Shown in pieces: positions 15,499 through 23,409 of a stretch of 64,000 nt of DNA. The stretch's first letter is position 1. Each line of letters opens with the position of its first letter. Location: the NCBI RefSeq assembly GCF_013409365.1, contig NZ_JACCBA010000001.1, forward strand, positions 806,001 through 870,000, in the 5' to 3' direction. Position numbers and translations under genes: made by a program. Source of the stretch: Actinomadura luteofluorescens (GTDB lineage: Bacteria > Actinomycetota > Actinomycetes > Streptosporangiales > Streptosporangiaceae). The notes below the pieces were generated by a model. The model did no database searches. It was given only the letters and a program-made list of their open reading frames with translations, and was not told the DNA's origin.

Positions 15499-15903
15499 GT
15501 GAGACGGCACAGCACGATGAGACGTGCCGCCGCCTTGCTCATCGTCGTCCTTTGCGGCTGCCTGCACCTGGTACTGGACACGGCTCTCCAAAGCGCAGGA
15601 CCCGGCGAGTTCACGGCGCCGGCTTCGGCGGGCAGCATTCAACTGAGCGACTCGGGCGCGCTTCGCTCCAGTTCGGAGGAGCGGAAGTCCGCGCAGGAGT
15701 CGCCCAAGCATCTGACGGTCCGGGCGAGCAGTCGCGTGGCCAACCCCAAAGAGGTCAAAGCCCCGGACACCCCGACACGCTCGGCATTCACCGCCGGCGT
15801 GAGCACGATCGCGTTTCCGCGCCGCGTCGGCGGGCTCGTGCACGCGATCAGCAGACGTACCACCGGGAACATACCCGCCATCCTCCAGGTATTTCGTTGC
15901 TGA
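15499..15903 (+). CDS. Small secreted or lipid-anchored protein of unknown function
   Basis: A 134-aa frame starts at GTG 15499, with GGAGG about 10 nt upstream. The N-terminus is basic (MRRHSTMRRAA), followed by a hydrophobic stretch ALLIVVLCGCLHLVL that looks like a signal peptide or anchor. A Cys within it could be a lipobox cysteine, though the consensus is poor. The remainder is polar and low in complexity until a basic, hydrophobic end (FPRRVGGLVHAISRRT). I do not recognise a family. Confidence 0.5.
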   Translation: MRRHSTMRRAAALLIVVLCGCLHLVLDTALQSAGPGEFTAPASAGSIQLSDSGALRSSSEERKSAQESPKHLTVRASSRVANPKEVKAPDTPTRSAFTAGVSTIAFPRRVGGLVHAISRRTTGNIPAILQVFRC

Positions 15904-16127
15904 CAGCGCCCTCCGGCGCGTGTCACCTTCCTGCCGAAGCACCATTTTGAGGGCGTAAGTCGTCGCGCTTGGTCGTTACGACCATGCCACATGCAATGAA
16001 CGACGGCCTTATCGCGCCTCGGTATCGGAACGGGTCAACGCGACCGGACGACCACACCGTCAGATCGTCCTTTGTCCAACTCCTACGATGCCCTCGCCTT
16101 CGCGGGGACGCCCTGGAGGTATTTCGC

Positions 16128-16757
16128 ATGCGCACTTTCATTGACCATGCCCGAACGTTCGGCTCCCGGGCAGCGGAGAACGGCGGAGAACTGCATCGGC
16201 TCGCCGACGGCCAGTCGCCTCTGGCGCTGTTCATCACCTGCTCCGACTCGCGCGTGATCCCTTCCCTGTTCACCGGAGCCCGTCCAGGCGAGCTGTTCGA
16301 GCTGCGCACGGCGGGCAACATCGTTCCGCCGTACCGGCTGGACCGTCCCACCAGCGAAGCGGCCACCATCGAGTTCGCGATCGAGATCCTCGGCGTCGCC
16401 GACGTCGTGGTGTGCGGGCACTCCCACTGCGGGGCCGTCGGCGCCCTGGTCCGCGGCGACGACCTCAGCGCCGCCCCGGCCGTCCGCACATGGCTGGCCG
16501 AGGCCGCCGGCACCTCGCCGCGTCTGCCCGGTAACGCCGCATCCGAGCGGGCGGCATCCCCCTCCGCCGGCTGCGGCGACCTGGCGGCGGCGGTCCAGAG
16601 ACATGTGCTCGATCAACTGGAGCGGTTGCGCGCCTATCCCGGCGTGGCCGAGCGGGCCGCCGACGGCCGGATCGGCCTGCACGCCTGGTACTACGAAGTG
16701 CACACCGGATCGGTGCTGGCGCACCGGCCGGACGCCGACACCTTCTCTCCCCTGTAG
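16128..16757 (+). CDS. Beta-class carbonic anhydrase
   Basis: This 209-aa enzyme interconverts CO2 and bicarbonate. Its zinc and catalytic residues are all visible: Cys38, Asp40 and Arg42 in CSDSR, and His98 and Cys101 in GHSHCGAV. RTAGNIVPPY is the usual dimer/active-site loop. GGAGG lies 8 nt before the ATG at 16128. The frame stays open further upstream, but that part lacks family similarity. It ends 10 nt before a SulP transporter, a pairing widely seen for bicarbonate uptake or use. Confidence 0.93.
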   Translation: MRTFIDHARTFGSRAAENGGELHRLADGQSPLALFITCSDSRVIPSLFTGARPGELFELRTAGNIVPPYRLDRPTSEAATIEFAIEILGVADVVVCGHSHCGAVGALVRGDDLSAAPAVRTWLAEAAGTSPRLPGNAASERAASPSAGCGDLAAAVQRHVLDQLERLRAYPGVAERAADGRIGLHAWYYEVHTGSVLAHRPDADTFSPL

Positions 16758-16767
16758 GTGAGGACCG

Positions 16768-18261
16768 ATGCTCCCAACGACCCTGCGGTCCTCCCGAGTG
16801 CTTCGCAACGAGATCACCGCGTCCCTTGTCGTCTTCCTCGTCGCCATGCCGCTGTGCGTGGGAGTCGCGGTCGCCTCCGGCGTCCCGGCCGAGCTGGGCC
16901 TGATCACCGGCATCGTCGGCGGCCTGGTGACCGGTCTGCTTCCCGGCAGCAGCCTCCAGGTCAGCGGTCCCGCCGCGGGCCTGACCGTCCTGGTGTACGA
17001 GGCCGTCCAGACATACGGCCTGAGCACGCTCGGCGCGATAGTCCTCGCGGCGGGCCTCCTGCAGTTGCTGCTCGGCGCGCTGCGGATGGGGCGGTGGTTC
17101 CGCGCGATCTCCGTGGCCGTGGTGGAGGGCATGCTCGCCGGCATCGGCCTGACCATCATCGCCGGGCAGTTGTACGCCATGGCCGATGCCACCGCGCCCG
17201 GCTCGGGCATGGCCAAACTCGCCGGGCTGCCGGGCCTGCTCCTCGACAGCACCGGATCAGCCGCGGCGCTGGCCGCGCTCGGCGTCGGCGCGGGCACCGT
17301 CGCACTGCTGGCGGGATGGGCGCACCTGCCGGAACGAGTCCGAAAAGTTCCGGCGCCGCTCGCGGCCGTGGCTCTGGCCACGGGTGCGTCCTTCCTGCTG
17401 GATCTGCCCGTGGCCCGGCTGGACGTACAGGGCCTTCTCGGAGCCGTCCAGCCACCCGGCATCGGCGACGTGGCCCGACTGGCCGAGATCGGCGTCCTCG
17501 GAACCGTGCTGGCGTTCGCGCTCATCTCTTCCGCGGAAAGCCTGTTCAGCGCCGCCGCGGTCGATCGCATGCACGACGGCCCCCGCACCGACTACGACAA
17601 GGAGCTCATGGCCCAGGGCACCGGCAACACCGTGTGCGGGCTCCTGGGAGCCCTGCCGATGACGGCGGTGATCGTACGCAGCGCCACCAACGTGCAGGCA
17701 GGAGCGCAGACCAAGGCTTCGCGCGTCCTGCACGGGCTCTGGATTCTCTTGTTCGCCGCGGCCTTCCCTGCGGCGCTGGGAATCATCCCGCTCGCCGCCC
17801 TCGCGGGCGTGCTCGTGCACGCCGGCTGGAAACTCATGCCTGTCAAGCAGTTGCGCCCCTTGTGGCGCCGTCATCGCGGCGAGGCACTGATCCTCGTCCT
17901 CACGGCCACGGCAGTGGTCGTCCTCAACCTGTTCGAGGGAGTGCTGCTCGGCCTGGTGCTGGCTGTGATCAAGACAGCCTGGGAGACCTCGCACATCCAG
18001 ATCGAGGTGGACGAGACGGAAGAGGCGGCCGACGCGAACGGGCGTCCGGTACGTGTCGCCCTGGCCGGCCATGCGACGTTCTTGCGGCTGCCGCAGATGT
18101 TGGACACCCTGGAGAAGCTCCCCCGAGATCGGCCGGTCCAACTGGACCTCACCGGTCTGCGGCACCTGGACCACGCCTGCCACACGGCGCTGATGAACTG
18201 GGTGGAGCGCCACAACCAGGCGAGCCTCGACATGGTCTCGGTCGGAGACGCCCGATCCTGA
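16768..18261 (+). CDS. SulP-family anion transporter with C-terminal STAS domain
   Basis: This 497-aa protein has 10-12 membrane helices. It shows the SulP entry FLVAMPLCVGVAVASGVPAE, the substrate region LQVSGPAAGLTVLV, SSAESLFSAAAVDRMH and GALPMTAVIVRSATNVQAGA. A short STAS-like domain follows (about residues 425-490, LAGHATFLRLPQMLDTLEKL). The gene directly follows a beta-carbonic anhydrase, which suggests bicarbonate transport, as in BicA-like systems, rather than sulfate. GAGG lies 5 nt before the ATG. A strong hairpin follows the stop. Confidence 0.92.
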   Translation: MLPTTLRSSRVLRNEITASLVVFLVAMPLCVGVAVASGVPAELGLITGIVGGLVTGLLPGSSLQVSGPAAGLTVLVYEAVQTYGLSTLGAIVLAAGLLQLLLGALRMGRWFRAISVAVVEGMLAGIGLTIIAGQLYAMADATAPGSGMAKLAGLPGLLLDSTGSAAALAALGVGAGTVALLAGWAHLPERVRKVPAPLAAVALATGASFLLDLPVARLDVQGLLGAVQPPGIGDVARLAEIGVLGTVLAFALISSAESLFSAAAVDRMHDGPRTDYDKELMAQGTGNTVCGLLGALPMTAVIVRSATNVQAGAQTKASRVLHGLWILLFAAAFPAALGIIPLAALAGVLVHAGWKLMPVKQLRPLWRRHRGEALILVLTATAVVVLNLFEGVLLGLVLAVIKTAWETSHIQIEVDETEEAADANGRPVRVALAGHATFLRLPQMLDTLEKLPRDRPVQLDLTGLRHLDHACHTALMNWVERHNQASLDMVSVGDARS

Positions 18262-18282
18262 GATCCGCACGGAACCCGTGAC

Positions 18283-18319
18283 GGGGGCAGATGCGGGCGT
18301 CCTGCCCGCATCTGCCCCC
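18283..18319. terminator. Strong hairpin after the SulP gene
   Basis: A perfect 16-bp stem (GGGGGCAGATGCGGGC and its complement) encloses a 5-nt loop, 22 nt after the SulP stop. There is no U-tract, which is common for actinobacterial terminators. Its right arm coincides with the end of a transposase remnant, so it could also be derived from an IS end. Confidence 0.7.
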
Positions 18320-18647
18320 CGTTGCGGACCAGATGCCCGTCGAGCAGGATGTGCAGGCTGCGCAGGCCGGCCCGGACGGTCAACGTTCGTCCGGCCAGAC
18401 CCTGGGGAACCGAGAACCCCTGCCGTCCCGGCACCAGAGTCACCTGGCCGCTGGGTGGGACGCGGACCTCGAACTGCACCGCCGGCTCCTGTGGCCGGTC
18501 GGCCGGTGGCTCGATCACCTCGACCCGCAACGGTGCCGCGGCCTCATCCTGGCTCTCGGGCTCGGGCTCGTCGGGGCGGGCGGGAGCGTGCGGGCGGAAC
18601 ACGCTGGCCGGAGTGGCCATGTTCAGCGCTTGGTGAGGGCCGCTGGC
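18312..18647 (-). pseudogene. C-terminal remnant of an integrase-type transposase
   Basis: On the minus strand the frame reads GPHQALNMATPASVFRP, followed by a proline/acid-rich linker. It then reads GFSVPQGLAGRTLTVRAGLR and SLHILLDGHLVRN. This is the typical tail of IS481/Mu-type transposases (RPHQAL, then a beta-barrel C-terminal domain). The catalytic DDE core is absent. The remnant abuts the truncated start of the DUF2201 gene, so the insertion probably broke that gene. Confidence 0.65.
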
Positions 18648-19756
18648 GACCGGCCCTATCTCGCCTCGGCGCTCTACTCGCTGACGGTCGTACCGAGCGA
18701 CGGGGTGCCGACGATGGGCGTCGATCGGCACTGGCGGTGCTACGTGTCACCGTCCTTCGTCGCGGCGTCCTCTGTCCCCGAACTGGCGGGCGAGTGGATC
18801 CACGAGGTGGCACACCTGCTGCGGAACTATCACGGCCGTGCGGACCTGCTGCCGACCGCCGACCGCCGCGACCAGGCGCGCCTGAACGTCGCCCAGGACT
18901 GCGAAATGAACGACGACCTGCTCGCTGACAGGCTGGAGCTTCCCGAGGGCCGGGCGGCACCCGGCGACTTCGGGCTGGAGACCGGACGGCTGTTCGAGGA
19001 GTACCTCCCCCACCTGCCGCCGTCGGCCCAGTGCTTCGACTGCGGCTCCGGCGCCCATGGCGCACCCGGCGACTGGGAGATCCTCGGGCCCGGCGGGCAG
19101 GGGGGCGTCAGCACGGTCGAGGCCGAGGCACTGCGCCGCCACACCGCCGAGGCCATGCGCGCCCAGCGCAACCGCGGCTCCCTTCGGGGAGGCTGGCAAC
19201 GCTGGGCGGAGCAGCTCCTCGAACCGGCGGTCGACTGGCGCCGCGTGCTCGCCGGAGCCGTGCGAGAGGCGGTCGCCTTGGCGGCCGGAGGGGTCGACTA
19301 CACCTTCCACCGTCCGTCCCGCCGCACCGCCGCGCTGCGCGGCGTCGTCCTGCCGAGCCTGCGACGCCCACTGCCGGTCGTCGCGATCGTCATCGACACC
19401 TCCGGATCCATGGGCGAGGACGACCTCGCGACGGCCCTCGCCGAGGTAACCGGCGTACTGCAGGAGGTCGGCGTTCGGGGGGAACCGGATCACCGTGCTC
19501 GCCTGCGACGCCGACGTGCACACCGCGGCGCGGGTGACGTCCGCGCAGCAGGTCGCGCTCAAAGGCGGCGGCGGCACCGACATGCGGGTCGGCATCCGGG
19601 CGGCCCGAACGCCCCGGTGTCATGATCGTGCTGACCGACGGTTTCACCCCGTGGCCCGAAGCGCCGTCGTCATCGCGCCTCATCGCCGCGCTCATCGGCG
19701 CCGATCCGCCGCCCCCACCTGCCTGGGTCGAAACGGTCCACGTTCCTCGGAACTGA
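18640..19756 (+). pseudogene. Frameshifted DUF2201 protein (metallopeptidase-like plus VWA-like domain)
   Basis: The first frame reads RPYLASALYSLTVVP and carries the zinc-peptidase-like helix GEWIHEVAHLLRNYH. It continues to VVAIVIDTSGSMGEDDLA, the MIDAS motif of a von Willebrand A fold. After a run of six Gs near 19478-19483 the reading shifts to VLACDADVHTAARV and GGGGTDMRVGI. A second shift near 19610 then gives VMIVLTDGFTPWPEAP and a plausible stop at 19754-19756. The N-terminus is also truncated against a transposase stub. DUF2201 genes usually follow a MoxR-type AAA gene, which is missing here. Sequencing errors could explain the frameshifts. Confidence 0.7.
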
Positions 19757-19990
19757 CCCGGTTCGGCATGCCATAACCCGATGAACGTTCGCGGCCACCG
19801 CAACTAGCGAGCAGGAGAGCGCCTCGCAGAACAGCGCCGCGTCGAAGCCCACCCGACGACGGTCAGCTCATTGCCGAGACCGCCCGCACAACCACCAACC
19901 ATCAGCCGCTTCAAGGCCGCAAACCCAAGCGCAGCAAAGCAGGACGCGAGGGGCCATCGGGCACCGGGAACTTGAAGAACATCCATCAGG

Positions 19991-20422
19991 ATGACCTCGG
20001 GTGACTACGTTGTGATCATGGAATTTCGACCTGGGGTGACTGCCGTCGATCACGCTGAAGCCGCCGGGCTGGTGAGGACCGCGCGCGACGAGGGCGCCAT
20101 CGTTCATCTGTTGGCAGGCGCAGTGGATCGCACGACCTTCTTCGAGGCGGTCCGGTCGACATTTCCGCTGGACCCGCCTCTGTCGAGCAGCCACGTCTGG
20201 GACGCCCTGGAGGATTCGCTCTGGGAGGGGCTGCTTCAGACAGGCCACCGAACTCAGGTGATCGTCTGGCCGGATGCGTCAGCATTCCAGACTGCCGCAC
20301 CCAACGACTATGCGACCGCGATCCAAGTCCTGACAGCGGTATCTCAGGCCCTGGCGGATCGGGAGGCAACAGTCGGCAACCCGGTGACGCTCTCGATCTT
20401 CGTCACTGCTCACGGGACGTGA
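19991..20422 (+). CDS. Barstar-like protein
   Basis: A 143-aa protein. The segment AVDRTTFFEAVRSTFPLDPP, then SSHVWDALEDSLWEGL, followed by a hydrophobic strand (TQVIVWPDASAF), resembles the barstar ribonuclease-inhibitor fold, where an FP...N/HWDAL-L pattern is usual. No ribonuclease gene is adjacent, so it may be an orphan immunity-type gene. The ATG at 19991 has only a weak ribosome-binding site; an ATG at 20018 is an alternative start. The 234 bp before it hold no gene. Confidence 0.55.
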   Translation: MTSGDYVVIMEFRPGVTAVDHAEAAGLVRTARDEGAIVHLLAGAVDRTTFFEAVRSTFPLDPPLSSSHVWDALEDSLWEGLLQTGHRTQVIVWPDASAFQTAAPNDYATAIQVLTAVSQALADREATVGNPVTLSIFVTAHGT

Positions 20423-20762
20423 GCACGAGACCACGTCACCTGAAACACCCGCGACAGCTCAGTCCTACCTCGGCCTCGACAGTTCATCTAGCCGAGGGCG
20501 TCACCCACCTCCTGAGCCGGATCTGTCACGAGCGCGACGATCCAGGTGACCTGCCAACTGCACCCTGCCAAAGCAAGATGTGGGGCCACCCTCGCACCCG
20601 ACCTGTTGGACATGCCGCCAAGCACACCAGAGCCGAACCCGGCTGGTGGACCCGAGCGGACATGCGACGAGCCTCGTCCCGAGGCTTGACGCCGCAGCGC
20701 GTCCTGATGAGGTGGTGGATCACAGTTAGGCTCGGCGTTCGGTCTGACCTCGTGGAGGGTGT
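20423..20762. other. Gene-free interval
   Basis: I see no credible coding frame, tRNA or repeat in these 340 bp. The right end carries a GGAGG ribosome-binding site for the gene starting at 20763. Confidence 0.5.
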
Positions 20763-21383
20763 GTGTCTGTCATCGGTTCCGCCGTGCGTCGTGGTGGTCT
20801 GGTGGCGGGTGCGGCCGTGCTCGGATTCGCGTTCGCCGCGGCCGGCTACCTGTGGTGGGGGACGACCGCTGCGGCGCTGATCGCCGTGTCCGCGATGATC
20901 GGCGTGGTGATGGCACTGGGCTGGCTGTACCGCACCCGGCGGCCACTGCGGTTCCGCGGCGCGCCGCTGACCCTCGGCGTCCTGGCGGCGTTCGTCGTCC
21001 ACATCGCCGGTGTCGTGGCTGCACGCGACATCGCGATGACGCTGGTCGGCGTCGACGCCGAGGCAGTCGTGGAGCGGACCTGGACGACGCACAGCCGCGG
21101 CTCCCAGAGCCACCACTGCACGCTGCACCGGACCGGTGGAGCGCCGATCCCGCGTAAGCTCGCGACCAGCTGTGAAGGGTACGGACGCGGCGACACCATG
21201 CCGGTCGTCCTGGATCCGCGAGGACGATTCGCGCCCGTCGGCGGCCCCAAGTCAGACCTCCCAGCAGTAGGAGAGAGCCAGGTGGTGGCCGCCGCCGGGC
21301 TCGTGCTGCTGGCCTCGATCGCCATCGGATCCGTGCCCGAACGACCAACACGTGCCAGGTCGTCGAGACGCTCCCGCACGTAG
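20763..21383 (+). CDS. Membrane protein of unknown function
   Basis: This 206-aa protein has three N-terminal hydrophobic segments (LVAGAAVLGFAFAAAGYLWW, LIAVSAMIGVVMALGWLY, LTLGVLAAFVVHIAGVV). A roughly 100-residue polar domain with two cysteines (HHCTLH, ATSCEGYG) follows, and then a last helix (VVAAAGLVLLASIAIG). The cysteines may form a disulfide if the domain faces outward. The start is GTG at 20763 with GGAGG upstream. No family is recognised. Confidence 0.65.
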   Translation: MSVIGSAVRRGGLVAGAAVLGFAFAAAGYLWWGTTAAALIAVSAMIGVVMALGWLYRTRRPLRFRGAPLTLGVLAAFVVHIAGVVAARDIAMTLVGVDAEAVVERTWTTHSRGSQSHHCTLHRTGGAPIPRKLATSCEGYGRGDTMPVVLDPRGRFAPVGGPKSDLPAVGESQVVAAAGLVLLASIAIGSVPERPTRARSSRRSRT

Positions 21384-21487
21384 CCCCGTGCGGGCGGGTT
21401 TCTGGCGCAGAACGCGTCCAGCCCGGCGACCTGACGGGACAGCGTCACCACCATGCGGCGGGCACCCCGGGAAGTAAGGCTGGGGGC

Positions 21488-22036
21488 TCAGGCTAGACCG
21501 ATCAGAACGGGGCGCGTCAAGCCCAGCGGCACGGGAGTGGGGACCGGCGGCTCACCGCCCGCCTCGCTGAGCGCCCGCAGGGCGACGACGAGCGCCAGCC
21601 GCTGCCCGGCCGGCATCCGCGCCACGACATCCGTGATCTCGGCGCGGCGCCGCGCCGTCACATCGTCGACCACGCCGCGACCCGTGGCGGTGAGCGTGAT
21701 CTGGACCTCGCGTCCGCTGTGCGGGCTGGCCTGCCGGCTGACCAGGCCGGCCGCGGCGAGCCGGTCGACCATCCGCATGGCCGTCGACGGATTCACGTCC
21801 AACGACCGGGCGAGGGAGACGAGCTTGGCGGACCCCTGCGACGAGAGCACGACCAGCAACCGGAACTGCGGAAGGGTGACGGCCTCTTCCACAGCCGCCA
21901 GGGAACGCGCCGAGACCGCCACCAGGAACCGGGAGGCCGTCAGGATCGCCGAGGTCACCTCGTCGATGTCGCCCACTTCGACGTCCCCCGCGGCCTGGCC
22001 GCGAACGTTGTTGCGGCGCGGCGCGTCATCGGTCAT
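21488..22036 (-). CDS. MarR-family transcriptional regulator
   Basis: This 182-aa protein has the MarR winged-helix core LPQFRLLVVLSSQGSAKLVS, recognition helix LDVNPSTAMRMVDRLAAAGL, and the wing SPHSGREVQITLTATGRG. The start at 22036 is chosen because family similarity begins there; the open frame further upstream overlaps the divergent methyltransferase gene. The ribosome-binding site is weak. It diverges from the methyltransferase at 22164 and may regulate it. Confidence 0.85.
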   Translation of the reverse strand: MTDDAPRRNNVRGQAAGDVEVGDIDEVTSAILTASRFLVAVSARSLAAVEEAVTLPQFRLLVVLSSQGSAKLVSLARSLDVNPSTAMRMVDRLAAAGLVSRQASPHSGREVQITLTATGRGVVDDVTARRRAEITDVVARMPAGQRLALVVALRALSEAGGEPPVPTPVPLGLTRPVLIGLA

Positions 22037-22163
22037 AAGGATTTTTCTACCCTGCCGCACCGCGCCCCCGCCACTGAACGCGGTCGCGCCACAGACCTCG
22101 GCGATCACGTGGTGCCAGCGATGTGTGCTGGAGATGCAAGCGCGGGACGGCAACCTGCGGCGC

Positions 22164-22802
22164 ATGAACATCGTCAACACCCATCAGTCCGAGGCGTGGA
22201 ACGGGTACGAAGGCCGTCACTGGGCCGACCACCACAACCGGTACGACACGCTCGTCACCGGTCTCAACGAGCCGCTGTTCGCGGCGGCGAGGATCGAGTC
22301 CGGGCACCGCGTGCTGGACGTCGGCTGCGGCGCCGGGAAGACCACCAGGATCGCCGCGCTCCGTGCCGGGCACACCGGTCACGCGGTCGGCATCGACCTG
22401 TCCGGGCCGATGCTGGAACGGGCCCGCGGTACGGCTGAGGAAGAGGGCATCACCAACGTCACCTTCGGAAGAGGCGACGCGCAGGTCCACGCCTTTCCCC
22501 GGGCGCATTTCGACGTGGCCGTCAGCCGCGGCGGCGTCATGTACTTCGCCGACCCCGTCGCGGCGTTCTCCAACGTCCGCGAGGCGCTGAAGCCCGGCGG
22601 GCGGCTGGCCTTCGTGTGCGGTAGGACCACCGACGAAGACGAGACCGGCCGCGTCTGGGCGGCGATGGCGCGGCACGTCCCGCTTCCCGATCCTGCCGAG
22701 GACGACGCGCCAGGGCCGATGAACTTCACCGACAAGGACCGCATCGTGAGCGTGCTCACCGCGGCCGGCCTCACCGCCCACCGCCCTGGAAAGGAGGGCT
22801 GA
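22164..22802 (+). CDS. Class I SAM-dependent methyltransferase, C-terminally truncated
   Basis: A 212-residue protein with the SAM-binding motif RVLDVGCGAGKTTRIAALRA, acidic loop GIDLSGPMLERA and motif VREALKPGGRLAFVC. The C-terminal beta-hairpin region normal for this family is missing. The frame ends abruptly at VLTAAGLTAHRPGKEG. The last codons (AAGGAGG) double as the ribosome-binding site of the next gene, which suggests a deletion that joined the two genes. Activity is therefore uncertain. It diverges from a MarR regulator. Confidence 0.75.
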   Translation: MNIVNTHQSEAWNGYEGRHWADHHNRYDTLVTGLNEPLFAAARIESGHRVLDVGCGAGKTTRIAALRAGHTGHAVGIDLSGPMLERARGTAEEEGITNVTFGRGDAQVHAFPRAHFDVAVSRGGVMYFADPVAAFSNVREALKPGGRLAFVCGRTTDEDETGRVWAAMARHVPLPDPAEDDAPGPMNFTDKDRIVSVLTAAGLTAHRPGKEG

Positions 22803-22803
22803 G

Positions 22804-23409
22804 ATGCTGTTCATCGAACTGTTCGTCCCCAAGGGCGCGCTCAGTCTGCAGGAGCGGGAGGGCCTCGCCGAGCGACTCACCCCAGCGCGGCTTTTCTCGG
22901 CTTCTGAAGAAGGCACGGAGCACATCGCCCCCGACTCGGGCGTGGGCGATCTGTTCGCATCGCTCTCCCACGTCGTGGTCCACGAGCCGGAGACCTGGAT
23001 CGCCGCGGGCGGGCCAGGCGAGCGACGCCACTTCGTGGTGAACGTCCACGTTGCCGCGTGGGCCAGGGAGATGGGTGAGCACCTCATCGCCGCGATCACC
23101 CGGGAGCTCGTGGAGGCCGACGCGCGCGGAGCGGAGACGCAGGTGCTGGTGCACGTCCTCGGCGTGCCCGAAGGCGGCTACGGGATCGACGGCCGGATGC
23201 GGCGTTCCTCGGATCTGCTCGAGATGATCGAGCAGGCCAGGACCGGGTCCCCGGCGGAGGCGCCGCCGGGGACGTTCGTCGATCCGGTGTGCGGGGCGCG
23301 GGTCCCGGTGGAGACGGCCGTCGTCCTCGAGCGGGAAGGGACCACGTACGGCTTCTGCTGCTCCCACTGCCGTGGTCATTTCGCCAAGCGGTCCGCTCCG
23401 GCTAGGTGA
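22804..23409 (+). CDS. Tautomerase-like protein fused to a YHS metal-binding domain
   Basis: This 201-aa protein begins MLFIELFVPKGALSLQERE and continues with a repeat-like layout (about residues 1-145) resembling the tautomerase/MIF superfamily. Some members lack the catalytic Pro1. The C-terminus (about 155-198) is a YHS domain: FVDPVCGARVPVETA, then YGFCCSHCRGHF, with four cysteines placed to bind a metal such as copper. AAGGAGG precedes the ATG. The 3' end overlaps the convergent SARP gene by 8 nt. Confidence 0.75.
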   Translation: MLFIELFVPKGALSLQEREGLAERLTPARLFSASEEGTEHIAPDSGVGDLFASLSHVVVHEPETWIAAGGPGERRHFVVNVHVAAWAREMGEHLIAAITRELVEADARGAETQVLVHVLGVPEGGYGIDGRMRRSSDLLEMIEQARTGSPAEAPPGTFVDPVCGARVPVETAVVLEREGTTYGFCCSHCRGHFAKRSAPAR

